From NCBI RefSeq assembly GCF_052088025.1, contig NZ_JBQCYD010000007.1:1-64000 (forward strand): a stretch of 64,000 nt of DNA, read 5' to 3'. Below the pieces are notes generated by a model, which was given only the letters and a program-made list of their open reading frames with translations, did not search any database and had not been told where the DNA came from. Shown here piece after piece: positions 54,107-62,670 of this stretch. Position numbers and translations under genes: made by a program. Numbering within the stretch: the first letter of the stretch is position 1; every line of letters begins with the position of its first letter. The DNA comes from Anaeromonas sp052088025. GTDB lineage: Bacteria; Bacillota; Clostridia; Tissierellales; SIT17.

Positions 54107-54123
54107 GCAAAATTTATGCCAAG
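54107..54123 (-). promoter_or_regulatory. Sigma-54 promoter of the threonine aldolase operon
   Basis: TTGGCATAAATTTTGCT on the minus strand. The GG and GC doublets have ten bases between them, the exact spacing of the -24/-12 sigma-54 consensus (TTGGCA...TTGCT). It predicts transcription from about 54096, some 50 bases before the ltaE start codon. Confidence 0.85.
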
Positions 54124-54195
54124 TCTAATATTATTTCTAAACACATGTATTTCATGCTCTTATATAATAAATTAACCTTTTTTTATACAGTAAAA

Positions 54196-54231
54196 AACGT
54201 TACATGTTTTAATTATGCAACATGCAACGTT
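54196..54231. promoter_or_regulatory. Candidate upstream activator binding site
   Basis: Inverted repeat AACGTTACATGTT / AACATGCAACGTT, 12 of 13 pairs matching, with a ten-base spacer. It lies about 75-125 bp upstream of the sigma-54 promoter, where enhancer-binding activators sit, and directly after the end of the activator's HTH reading frame. Confidence 0.75.
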
Positions 54232-54237
54232 CCAATT

Positions 54238-54447
54238 TTAAACAATTATATTATATTTTTTCATTTTCCTCCATAGAGTAGTTCTTGATATCCCTAATAT
54301 CTTTGATGCTTTTGTTATATTTCCATTAGTGGATTCTAAGGCATTGTTTATAGCAATATTTTCACTTTCGTTAATATTTATAATTTTAGTGTCATTATTA
54401 TTTTTTCTTTTATTATTTTCTAATGGCTTAAATATATATTTTATATC
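54238..54447 (-). pseudogene. Severed Fis-type HTH domain of the PrpR-like activator
   Basis: Sixty-nine codons continue in frame from the stop codon of the activator gene. They encode DIKYIFKPLE, a short Asn/Lys-rich linker, and a Fis-type HTH (NALESTNGNITKASKILGIS, then RTTLWRKMKKYNI), which is the expected C-terminus of a sigma-54 activator. There is no start codon or RBS of its own. A single AAA-to-TAA change at 54448-54450 would explain the break. Confidence 0.85.
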
Positions 54448-56127
54448 TTATAAATTCATAATTGGTTTTTTGCTCATAACTACTAATCTTTCTGTGAAAT
54501 TTTTAATTTCTCTTACATTCCCTGGCCAATCATAATCACACAAGTATTCTATTGAATCATTGGTTAGAATAATTTTATCTTTATTAAACTTTTGACTAAA
54601 GGCCCCTATAAAGTTTTTTAGAAAATAGTGTATGTCTTCTTTTCTATCCCTAATTGGTGGAATATAAAGTTCTAAAATATTTACCCTATAATATAAGTCT
54701 TCTCTGAACTTATTTTCCTTGATTAATTTATATAGGTTTTTATTTGTAGCAGCAATAATCCTCACATCAATTGGAATCACCTTCTTACCACCTATTCTCA
54801 TTATCTGCCTTTCTTGGAGGACCCGGAGTAGTCTTCCTTGTAAAAGTTGCTCCATTTCTGATATTTCATCTAAAAATAAAGTTCCCCTATGTGCTAATTC
54901 AAATAATCCTTTTTTACCATTTTTATTAGCTCCCGTAAACGCACCAGGCTCATAGCCAAAAAGTTCAGATTCTAAAAGGCTTTCAGGTAGGGCAGCACAA
55001 TTTAAGGCAACAAATGGTCCATTTTTTCTATTACTTAGATTATGAATGCTTTGGGCCATTATCTCTTTACCTGTTCCAGTTTCACCCTCTATTAAAATAG
55101 TAGATTCTACCTTTGCATATTCTTTTCCAATACGAATTATCTCTTTTATATTTTTTCCTTCTCCTAAAATATCTTCAAAGTTATACCTTGCAATATGTCC
55201 ATTTTGAACCACTTCTCTTCTTAGCATACCTTCCATTTCTTCAATTTTCATTGCATCTTGGAATATTATTACTGCACCTAAAATTTCTTTCTTAACCTTA
55301 ATAGGTACTTTAGATATAATATATTTTTTATCATCAATATTTTCAATAGATTCTATTTCTTCCCCATTATCATTTAATATTTGATTAATATTTATATTAG
55401 GTATAATTTTATCTATTTTTTTATTAAGAATATCCTTGCTTTTTTTCTTTAATAACCTTTCTGCAGGAGAATTCAAAAAAATAATTGCACCTTCTTCATC
55501 TATAGAAACTATACTGTTTTTTGAATGTTCAACTATAGCCTTATATCTTTCTGCCTTTTCCTTTTGATTTATTGTGGCAATTGCTATTCTTTTACTTTCT
55601 TTTATGGCAGTTTTTATCGATTCTTTACCAGTTTGAATTACAATAGGTACCATATTATATTTTTCACTATATTTTTTTATTATCCCCCCACCTACAATAA
55701 CTTTAACCCCTAACTTATATAACTGCCTTACTCTCATTTCTACTTCATTTTCAGTATTCACAACATGCTTTTCAAACTTTTTTCCTGATATTTTTTCATA
55801 ATTTTCAATTGAAGATAACATATTTTCAAATGCTAAAATTCCAATTTTTTCATTATAATCTTCTGCTAATTTTATAGTATTAAATATATCTATACTTTTT
55901 ATAGGTATTTTTACAGTAGGAACATTTATCTTTGCTTCTAAAAGTAGTAATTGAGTTCCACCCCTAACTATTATGGCATCAAAAGATTCTTTTTCTAATT
56001 TTCTAGATATTTTTAGTCCTTTTTCCATTGAACCTTCAAATACTATAATTTGTTCTTCAAATTCTTTTGATGCTTCTTTTGCAATATTCACTATATCCTT
56101 TGGTGCAATAATTGCTATTTTTAGCAT
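54448..56127 (-). CDS. Sigma-54-dependent activator with PrpR N-terminal domain, missing HTH
   Basis: 559 residues. Domains: PrpR_N sensor (about 1-175), a PAS domain (about 185-290, HSKNSIVSIDEEGAIIFLNSPAERLL), then the AAA+ domain with Walker A GETGTGKEI, the sigma-54 contact loop GAFTGA and FREDLYYRVNIL. It stops at an in-frame TAA just before the DNA-binding HTH, which lies intact downstream (54238-54447). The ATG at 56127 has AAGGG eight bases upstream; a GTG three codons earlier is less likely. Its likely target is the ltaE operon beside it. PrpR_N senses small acids or their CoA or sugar relatives in other systems; the ligand here is unknown. Confidence 0.92.
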   Translation of the reverse strand: MLKIAIIAPKDIVNIAKEASKEFEEQIIVFEGSMEKGLKISRKLEKESFDAIIVRGGTQLLLLEAKINVPTVKIPIKSIDIFNTIKLAEDYNEKIGILAFENMLSSIENYEKISGKKFEKHVVNTENEVEMRVRQLYKLGVKVIVGGGIIKKYSEKYNMVPIVIQTGKESIKTAIKESKRIAIATINQKEKAERYKAIVEHSKNSIVSIDEEGAIIFLNSPAERLLKKKSKDILNKKIDKIIPNININQILNDNGEEIESIENIDDKKYIISKVPIKVKKEILGAVIIFQDAMKIEEMEGMLRREVVQNGHIARYNFEDILGEGKNIKEIIRIGKEYAKVESTILIEGETGTGKEIMAQSIHNLSNRKNGPFVALNCAALPESLLESELFGYEPGAFTGANKNGKKGLFELAHRGTLFLDEISEMEQLLQGRLLRVLQERQIMRIGGKKVIPIDVRIIAATNKNLYKLIKENKFREDLYYRVNILELYIPPIRDRKEDIHYFLKNFIGAFSQKFNKDKIILTNDSIEYLCDYDWPGNVREIKNFTERLVVMSKKPIMNL

Positions 56128-56257
56128 ATCCCTCACCCTTTTATGAAGATTGATTTTTATTTTAATAAATACTTATATCTATATGATATTATCACTTTAA
56201 CATAAGTTCAATAAATATCATAATATATATTATACCATTATGAAAGGAATGATTGAT

Positions 56258-56764
56258 TTGTATAATAGCTACCAATGCCCCTATTATGGCAATGAATCAA
56301 TATGTAAAAGATGTCCTTATTATTACTGGCACCAGGTATATAATTTTACGAAATTAAAGGATTATGGAAATGACCCTTTCGTTGTTAATATAGAAAAAAT
56401 CACTAAAAGAAATACCAACTTTCGTACTGCCCTATGGACTGGGAAACATTTACAGCTCACTTTAATGGATATAAAGGTAGGAGGAGATATAGGATTAGAG
56501 GTCCATCATAATCTTGATCAATTTGTACGTATAGAACAAGGTCAAGGTATTGTAATGATGGGAGATACAAAAGATAATTTAGATTTTAGAAGGAAAGTAT
56601 ATGATGATTATATATTTATTATACCTGCTGGCAAGTGGCATAATTTAATCAATACAGGAAATAAACCAATTAAATTATATTCTATTTATGCTCCACCAGC
56701 TCATCCTCATGGTACAATTCATAGGACTAAGGAAGATGCAATGGAAGATCATAACCATTATTAA
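56258..56764 (+). CDS. Cupin domain protein with Cys-rich N-terminus
   Basis: 168 residues. The first 25 hold four Cys in CPYYGNESICKRCPYYYWH, a possible metal-binding knuckle; the rest is a cupin with metal ligands in LEVHHNLDQFVRIEQGQG and IIPAGKWHNLINTG. The C-terminal APPAHPHGTIHRTKEDA is common to clostridial cupins of this type. I prefer the TTG at 56258, which has AAAGGA nine bases upstream, over the ATG at 56240, which has no RBS. Substrate unknown. Confidence 0.82.
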   Translation: MYNSYQCPYYGNESICKRCPYYYWHQVYNFTKLKDYGNDPFVVNIEKITKRNTNFRTALWTGKHLQLTLMDIKVGGDIGLEVHHNLDQFVRIEQGQGIVMMGDTKDNLDFRRKVYDDYIFIIPAGKWHNLINTGNKPIKLYSIYAPPAHPHGTIHRTKEDAMEDHNHY

Positions 56765-56767
56765 TAG

Positions 56768-56811
56768 AAAAAAGCCATATAATAAACTTTAAGTTTATAT
56801 ATGGCTTTTTG
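56768..56811. terminator. Bidirectional terminator between cupin and tcdA genes
   Basis: Arms AAAAAGCCATATA / TATATGGCTTTTT with an inner stem TAAACTT / AAGTTTA, between the convergent genes. Confidence 0.88.
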
Positions 56812-56812
56812 T

Positions 56813-57520
56813 CTATTTAATGATATCCTTAACTACTTCTGAGGCAATTATTAGTCCTGCTGTAGGGGGTACAAATGAAGTACTCCCAGGAAGTTGTCTT
56901 CTGGTATGGTTAACTTCACCTACATCTATTGGAATCACAGGTTTTTCTTTTGAATACACTACCTTTAACTTTTTTATTCCCTTTCTTTTAAGTTCTTTTC
57001 TCATAACTCTTGCAAGTGGACAAATCGAAGTTTGATAAATATCTGATACTTCTAACATTGTAGGATTTAATTTGTTTCCTGCTCCCATGCTACTTATAAC
57101 TGGTATACCTTTTTTATTACATCTTTCTATTAAATCAAGTTTAGATGAGACCATATCTATAGCATCAATTACATAATCAAATTTATCAAATAAAAGTCCC
57201 TCCGCAGATTCACTATTATACAATTCTTTAAAGTAAATTACTTCTGCTTTAGGATTTATATCTTTTATTCTTTCTTTCATAGTTTCTACTTTTGATTTCC
57301 CAACAGTTTTTCTCGTTGCATGGATTTGTCTGTTAATATTTGTAAGACAAATATCATCATCATCTACAAGTATAAATCTTCCTACACCACTTCTAACTAG
57401 TCCTTCCACTGCAAAAGTCCCTACTCCACCTATTCCAAATATGGCTACACTACTATTTTTTAGTTTATTTAAATTTTCAGTTCCTATTACCATTTCCGTT
57501 CTTGAGAATTCATGTAACAT
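56813..57520 (-). CDS. tcdA: tRNA threonylcarbamoyladenosine dehydratase
   Basis: 235 residues of the E1-like ThiF/MoeB fold: ATP-binding GIGGVGTFAVE, DDDDICLTNINRQ and R-rich turn, DAIDMVSSKLDL, and the C-terminal GSTSFVPPTAGLIIAS typical of TcdA (CsdL). It cyclises t6A to ct6A at position 37 of ANN-decoding tRNAs using ATP. AAAGGGG lies before the ATG. Monocistronic. Confidence 0.94.
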   Translation of the reverse strand: MLHEFSRTEMVIGTENLNKLKNSSVAIFGIGGVGTFAVEGLVRSGVGRFILVDDDDICLTNINRQIHATRKTVGKSKVETMKERIKDINPKAEVIYFKELYNSESAEGLLFDKFDYVIDAIDMVSSKLDLIERCNKKGIPVISSMGAGNKLNPTMLEVSDIYQTSICPLARVMRKELKRKGIKKLKVVYSKEKPVIPIDVGEVNHTRRQLPGSTSFVPPTAGLIIASEVVKDIIK

Positions 57521-57624
57521 TTTAAGTCCCCTTTAACTTTAGATTTCTATTTTATTTTACTGAATTAGATTAGCATATAAAAAAAATGAAGTCAATGATA
57601 TAATATTAATAAAGGGGTGATTTT

Positions 57625-59229
57625 GTGGATACAATTTTAATAAAGGGAAAAATATATATTGAAAAAGATATTTTTAAAGAAGCATTATATATTAAAGATG
57701 GGATTATAAAGGAAATAGGCTCAAATGAAGCAATACTTAAAAATGATTGCAATAATATTATAGATTTAGAAAATAAAACAGTTATCCCTGGATTTAATGA
57801 TAGTCATATGCATCTCTTAGGGATAGGAGAAGCTTTAAGTATTTGCAATTTAAATAATGCTAAGTCTATAAATGATGTTATTAAGTTAGGTAAAGCCTTT
57901 TTAAATGAAAATATGGATTATTTATATGGTAGAGGATGGAATCAAGATTATTTCACATCTGGTGAAAATCGTCTACTAAATAGATTTGATTTAGACAAAA
58001 TATCCACTGATATTCCAATTGTATTTAATAGGGTTTGTGGCCATGTTTCAGTTTCTAATACTAAAGCCTTAGAATTACTTAATATTGATTCAAATACAAG
58101 AGTAGATGGAGGTACTATTGAAGTGGATAAAAGTGGCATACCTAATGGTATCTTTAATGAAAATGCCATATATTTAATTCAATCAATTATACCTGAAAAA
58201 AGTAAGGAACAAATTGAGTCAGAATTTTTAAAGGCTAGCAATTATGTAATAAGTGTTGGTATAACCTCTGTTCAATCATGTGACATTTCAGATACTACTA
58301 GAAATAGATTTGATGTTTTACATGATATTTATAATAATACTAAAACTAAATTAAGATACACTCATCAATATAATTTCCAAAATATAAATCAATTTAAAAA
58401 TTATATTGATACAGAATTTAAATCTAATGATTATGATGAAAGGTTCTTGTCAAAGGGAATGCTGAAATTATTTAAAGATGGTTCCCTTGGAGCTAGAACT
58501 GCCTTGTTATTAGATAAGTATAAAGATGATGATAGCACTAAGGGTGTAGCAGCATTAAGTGACGGGCAATTACAAGACTTATGTAATCTTGCTAGTAAAA
58601 ATGATATCAAAGTAGTAACTCATGCAATTGGAGACTCAGCTATAGAAAACGTGATAAATACTTATGAAAATACTATGACTAATAATGAAAATAAACTCCG
58701 CCATGGTATTGTACATTGCCAAATCACAAATGAAGAACAATTAAAAAGAATTTCTGATTTGAGTATATCTGTTATGGCCCAACCCATATTTTTAGATTAT
58801 GATATTGATATTGTAGAAAAAAGGGTAGGCAAAGAATTAACTAGAACTTCTTATGCATTTAATACTTTAAATAAAACTAATGCACAGTTAAGTTTAAGTA
58901 CAGATGCACCAGTTGAAGATGCTAATCCCTTCCCTAATATTTACTGCGCAGTAAATAGGATGAAATTAGATGGCAGATCTTCAGATAATTTTATACCTGC
59001 TGAAAGAATGACCATAGAAGATGCCATTGATGCTTATACAGTTGGAAGTGCTATAAATGAATTTAAAGAAGATTTTAAAGGTAGGTTAAAACCTGGATAT
59101 GTAGCTGATTTAATAGTATTAGATAGTGATATATTTACCATAAATAGTATGAATATAAAGGATATTAAAGTTGAAAAAACCATGATAGATGGTGAATTTG
59201 TATATATTAAAAAACAAACTCTTAATTAA
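57625..59229 (+). CDS. Amidohydrolase, YtcJ-type
   Basis: 534 residues of the amidohydrolase_3 group. Metal-site motifs: the HMH of NDSHMHLLG, the Lys in GMLKLFKDGSLGARTALLL, H in VVTHAIGDSAIE, H in LRHGIVHCQ and Asp in LSTDAPVEDANP. Similar proteins are called AepA or YtcJ; they hydrolyse amide bonds of unknown metabolites. The start is GTG at 57625 with AAAGGGGTG upstream. An extended -10 (TGATATAAT) at 57596-57604 is a possible promoter. No signal peptide. Confidence 0.9.
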   Translation: MDTILIKGKIYIEKDIFKEALYIKDGIIKEIGSNEAILKNDCNNIIDLENKTVIPGFNDSHMHLLGIGEALSICNLNNAKSINDVIKLGKAFLNENMDYLYGRGWNQDYFTSGENRLLNRFDLDKISTDIPIVFNRVCGHVSVSNTKALELLNIDSNTRVDGGTIEVDKSGIPNGIFNENAIYLIQSIIPEKSKEQIESEFLKASNYVISVGITSVQSCDISDTTRNRFDVLHDIYNNTKTKLRYTHQYNFQNINQFKNYIDTEFKSNDYDERFLSKGMLKLFKDGSLGARTALLLDKYKDDDSTKGVAALSDGQLQDLCNLASKNDIKVVTHAIGDSAIENVINTYENTMTNNENKLRHGIVHCQITNEEQLKRISDLSISVMAQPIFLDYDIDIVEKRVGKELTRTSYAFNTLNKTNAQLSLSTDAPVEDANPFPNIYCAVNRMKLDGRSSDNFIPAERMTIEDAIDAYTVGSAINEFKEDFKGRLKPGYVADLIVLDSDIFTINSMNIKDIKVEKTMIDGEFVYIKKQTLN

Positions 59230-59242
59230 GAGTTTGTTTTTT
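59207..59242. terminator. Bidirectional terminator between amidohydrolase and purD genes
   Basis: Near-perfect palindrome AAAAAACAAACTCTTAA / TTAAGAGTTTGTTTTTT centred at 59225/59226, overlapping the amidohydrolase stop codon and the purD 3' end. Confidence 0.9.
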
Positions 59243-60494
59243 AATATATAGCTATATCTTTCCTGTAGTACATTCCATCAAATTTAATCTTATGGATTTC
59301 TTTATAAATATTTTCACGTGCTGAATTAATGTCTTCTCCTAAAGAAGTAATGCTTAATACTCTACCACCATTTGTAACTAATTCACCATTTTCATATTTA
59401 CTTCCATTATGAAATACCATTAAAGAATTGCTTAAATCTTTTAAACCTGTAATTGAAAATCCCTTTTCGCATTTCTTAGGATATCCCCTTGAGCTAGTAA
59501 CTACTGTAACGCAAGCTTGATCTGTCCATATTAAATCTGATTCTTTTATTTTATTGTCTATTGTTTTTTCAAATATATCTATCAAATCTGATTCAAGTCT
59601 TGGCAGCAATACCTCAGTTTCTGGATCTCCAAATCTAACATTAAACTCTAATACCTCAATATCATCTTCTTCTATCATAAATCCTATAAATATTATTCCA
59701 TTATACTCTAATTTTTCTTCTTTTAAACCTATACTAATTTTTTCTAATACTGCTTTTTCTATTTTTTCTTTTAACTTATCTGTAAATAATTCACTAGGAG
59801 AATATGCACCTATTCCTCCTGTATTTAGTCCCTTATCTCCTTCAAGTATCTTTTTATAATCTTTTGCACTTTCCATTGCTATTATCTCGTTTCCAGATAC
59901 AAGGCAAATTAAAGATGCTTCTACTCCATAAATAAATTCTTCTATTATTACCTTTTGACCCTGGTCTCCAAATATCTTTTCTTTTAATATATCTTTTAAT
60001 GTTGCAATAGTATCTTCTTCATTTTCACAAATTATAACACCCTTTCCAAGGCATAATCCATCTGCTTTTATTACAAGGGGATAAGAAAAGTTTTTTACTC
60101 CCTTAATAGCTTCATCATAATCTGTAAAAGATTTGTATTTAGCTGTCTTTATATCATATTTTTCCATGAATTTTTTAGAAAATTCTTTGCTTGCTTCTAA
60201 TTTACTTGCTTTTTTATCAGGACCAAATATTCTTAAATTATTTTCTTTAAACTTATCTACTATTCCAAGTACAAGAGGCTCTTCAGGTCCTACTATAGTT
60301 AAATCTATATCTTTATCTATAGCAAATCTAAGTAGTCCATCTATATCATTTGAAGCTATATCTACATTTTGCGCAAGATCTCTAGTTCCGCCATTACCTG
60401 GTGCGCAATATATCTTACTTGCTTTTTTTGATTTACTCATTTTAAAGCATAAGGCATGTTCGCGTCCTCCACTACCTATAACTAATATATTCAT
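59241..60494 (-). CDS. purD: Phosphoribosylamine--glycine ligase
   Basis: 417 residues, full length. ATP-grasp enzyme of the second purine step. Motifs: NILVIGSGGREHAL at the start, VGPEEPLVLGIVD, IKADGLCLGKGVIIC and NVRFGDPETEVLLPRL. RBS GGGGG precedes the ATG. Last gene of the pur run; glycine it uses could come from the threonine aldolases in this window. Confidence 0.97.
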   Translation of the reverse strand: MNILVIGSGGREHALCFKMSKSKKASKIYCAPGNGGTRDLAQNVDIASNDIDGLLRFAIDKDIDLTIVGPEEPLVLGIVDKFKENNLRIFGPDKKASKLEASKEFSKKFMEKYDIKTAKYKSFTDYDEAIKGVKNFSYPLVIKADGLCLGKGVIICENEEDTIATLKDILKEKIFGDQGQKVIIEEFIYGVEASLICLVSGNEIIAMESAKDYKKILEGDKGLNTGGIGAYSPSELFTDKLKEKIEKAVLEKISIGLKEEKLEYNGIIFIGFMIEEDDIEVLEFNVRFGDPETEVLLPRLESDLIDIFEKTIDNKIKESDLIWTDQACVTVVTSSRGYPKKCEKGFSITGLKDLSNSLMVFHNGSKYENGELVTNGGRVLSITSLGEDINSARENIYKEIHKIKFDGMYYRKDIAIY

Positions 60495-60511
60495 TTTTTA
60501 CCCCCTAACTA

Positions 60512-62044
60512 TTAATGTTTAAAATGTCTAATACCAGTAAAGACCATAATCATATTGTTTTTATCTGCCTCTTCTATTACTTCTTCATCCCTTATAGATC
60601 CTCCAGGCTGAATAATAGCAGCTACACCTGCTTTTGCAAGTAATTCTATTGAATCTTTAAATGGGAAAAATCCATCAGAAGCTAGTACAGAGTCCTTTAC
60701 CTTTTTTCCTGCTCTACTTATTGCATTATCAACCGCCCAAACTCTATTTACTTCCCCCAGACCTATTCCTATAGTTGCCTTATCTTTTGCTATTACAACA
60801 CCATTGGAACTAATATGTTTTACTGATTTAAAGGCAAATAATAAATCTTCTAATTCTTCTTCATTTGGTTTTCTTTTTGTAACAATTTTGATATCATTTA
60901 ATAAAAGTTTACTATCTTTTTCTTGAATTAGTATTCCACCTAAAACTTTTTTAATATCAAATTCATTTTTATTTTGTTTCATTATGTCTTTTATCTGTAA
61001 GATCCTTATATTTTTCTTTTTTCTTAGTATTTCTAAAGCTTCTTTACTATATGATGGCGCTAATACTACTTCTATAAAAATATCATTTATGCTTTTGGCT
61101 ACTTTTTCATTTATTTCTCTATTTGAAGCTATAATACCACCAAATATTGATTTCATGTCACATTCATAGGCTTTAACATATGCATCTTCAATAGTTTTTG
61201 CACTTCCAATTCCACTTGGATTAGAGTGTTTTACTCCTACTATAGTAGCTTCTTCAAATTCCTTTAAAATTTTCAGTGCTCCATTTGAATCATTAATATT
61301 ATTAAAAGATAATTCCTTACCATGAAGTTGTTTAGCTTTTGATAAGGTTCCGATCGTATTGTTTATCTCTTCATAAAAAGCTGCTTTTTGATGAGGGTTT
61401 TCTCCATATCTTAAATCCATTTTAGATTTATAGTTAAGAGTAATATTTTCTGGGAAGCTTATATCTTCTAATTCATTAAAATAATTAGATATCAAAGTAT
61501 CATAATATGAAGTATAATTAAATACTTTTCTAGCTAAATATCTTCTAGTTGAAATATCTGTATCTTTACCTTTTTTAAGTTCATCTATTATTAAGTCATA
61601 GTCTTTTGGATCCACTATAACCGTAACATCTTTATAGTTTTTTCCAGCAGCTCTAATCATAGATGGACCACCTATATCTATATTCTCGATAATATCTTCA
61701 TGGGTTGAATTTTCATCATTTATAGTTTCCTCAAATGGATATAGATTATTTACTACCATATCTATAGAATTTATATTCATCTTTTCTATTGTTTGTCTAT
61801 GCTCTTTGTTTTCTCTTTTAAATAACAATCCTCCATGTATATATGGATTCAAAGTTTTAACCCTACCATCTAATATTTCTGGAAAATTAGTTATTTCTTC
61901 AACTTCTACTACTTCTATTCCTTCTTTAGATAATAAATCCTTAGTACCCCCTGTAGATATAATCTGCCATCCTAATTCTTTTAAAGAAGATGCAAATTCA
62001 ACTATACCTTTTTTATCATATACACTTATTAAGGCCCTTTTCAT
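60512..62044 (-). CDS. purH: Bifunctional AICAR transformylase / IMP cyclohydrolase
   Basis: 510 residues. N-terminal cyclohydrolase domain (ALISVYDKKGIVEFASSLKE, STGGTKDLL, NFPEILDGRVKTLNP, PSMIRAAGKN) and C-terminal transformylase domain (LRYGENPHQKAAFY, VGVKHSNPSGIG, SDGFFPFKDSIELLAKAGV). Last two steps to IMP. Overlaps purN by four bases; RBS GGGGGAG upstream. Confidence 0.97.
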   Translation of the reverse strand: MKRALISVYDKKGIVEFASSLKELGWQIISTGGTKDLLSKEGIEVVEVEEITNFPEILDGRVKTLNPYIHGGLLFKRENKEHRQTIEKMNINSIDMVVNNLYPFEETINDENSTHEDIIENIDIGGPSMIRAAGKNYKDVTVIVDPKDYDLIIDELKKGKDTDISTRRYLARKVFNYTSYYDTLISNYFNELEDISFPENITLNYKSKMDLRYGENPHQKAAFYEEINNTIGTLSKAKQLHGKELSFNNINDSNGALKILKEFEEATIVGVKHSNPSGIGSAKTIEDAYVKAYECDMKSIFGGIIASNREINEKVAKSINDIFIEVVLAPSYSKEALEILRKKKNIRILQIKDIMKQNKNEFDIKKVLGGILIQEKDSKLLLNDIKIVTKRKPNEEELEDLLFAFKSVKHISSNGVVIAKDKATIGIGLGEVNRVWAVDNAISRAGKKVKDSVLASDGFFPFKDSIELLAKAGVAAIIQPGGSIRDEEVIEEADKNNMIMVFTGIRHFKH

Positions 62045-62670
62045 TTTATCTCCCCCAATATTCTTGTTTTTCTACCATCTAAAACTATCCTATTTTCACA
62101 AAAAAGTTTTACAGCCATAGGTAAAATTTCATGTTCTATTTTTAACACTTTCTTTTGTAAGGATATGAAAGTATCATCTTCATCTATTTCTACAATTTTT
62201 TGCAATATTATAGGCCCTGTATCTACACCTTCATCAACAAAATGTACTGTAGCACCAGTATATTTACAACCATAATCTATTACTTGCTGGTGAACTTTCT
62301 CCCCATAACAACCCACTCCACAAAAACTTGGAAGCAAAGAAGGGTGTACATTTATAATTTTATTTTTAAAAGCTTTAATAAAATCATTTGTTAAAACCTT
62401 CAAATATCCTGCCAAAACTACTAGACCTATATCTCTGTTTTTTAATTCTTCTATCAATTTCAAATTATATTTTTCTATTGTGTCAAAATCCTTATGGTTT
62501 AAAAATAAAGTATCTATTTCTTTTTTTTCAGCTCTAACTAATCCGTAAGCATCCTTTTTATTTGATATTACTAGCTCTATCTTGGCTTTTATATCTTCTT
62601 TTTCAATTGCCTCAATTATGGCTTGTAGGTTTGTACCACTTCCTGAAATTAAAACTCCTATCTTTAGCAC
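62041..62670 (-). CDS. purN: Phosphoribosylglycinamide formyltransferase
   Basis: 209 residues, folate-dependent type. N-terminal GVLISGSGTNLQAII; catalytic Asn and His in KIINVHPSLLPSF; catalytic Asp in DEGVDTGPIILQ. The loop after the His reads CGVGCYGEKVH, the clostridial variant of the usual PGxxA. GTG start; overlaps purM by seven bases. Confidence 0.96.
   Translation of the reverse strand: MLKIGVLISGSGTNLQAIIEAIEKEDIKAKIELVISNKKDAYGLVRAEKKEIDTLFLNHKDFDTIEKYNLKLIEELKNRDIGLVVLAGYLKVLTNDFIKAFKNKIINVHPSLLPSFCGVGCYGEKVHQQVIDYGCKYTGATVHFVDEGVDTGPIILQKIVEIDEDDTFISLQKKVLKIEHEILPMAVKLFCENRIVLDGRKTRILGEIK

Noticed and set aside
54448..54450. Recoded stop (selenocysteine or pyrrolysine) in the activator
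   Set aside because: The codon is TAA, which is not used for Sec (TGA) or Pyl (TAG), and no such residue belongs in the linker before a Fis HTH.
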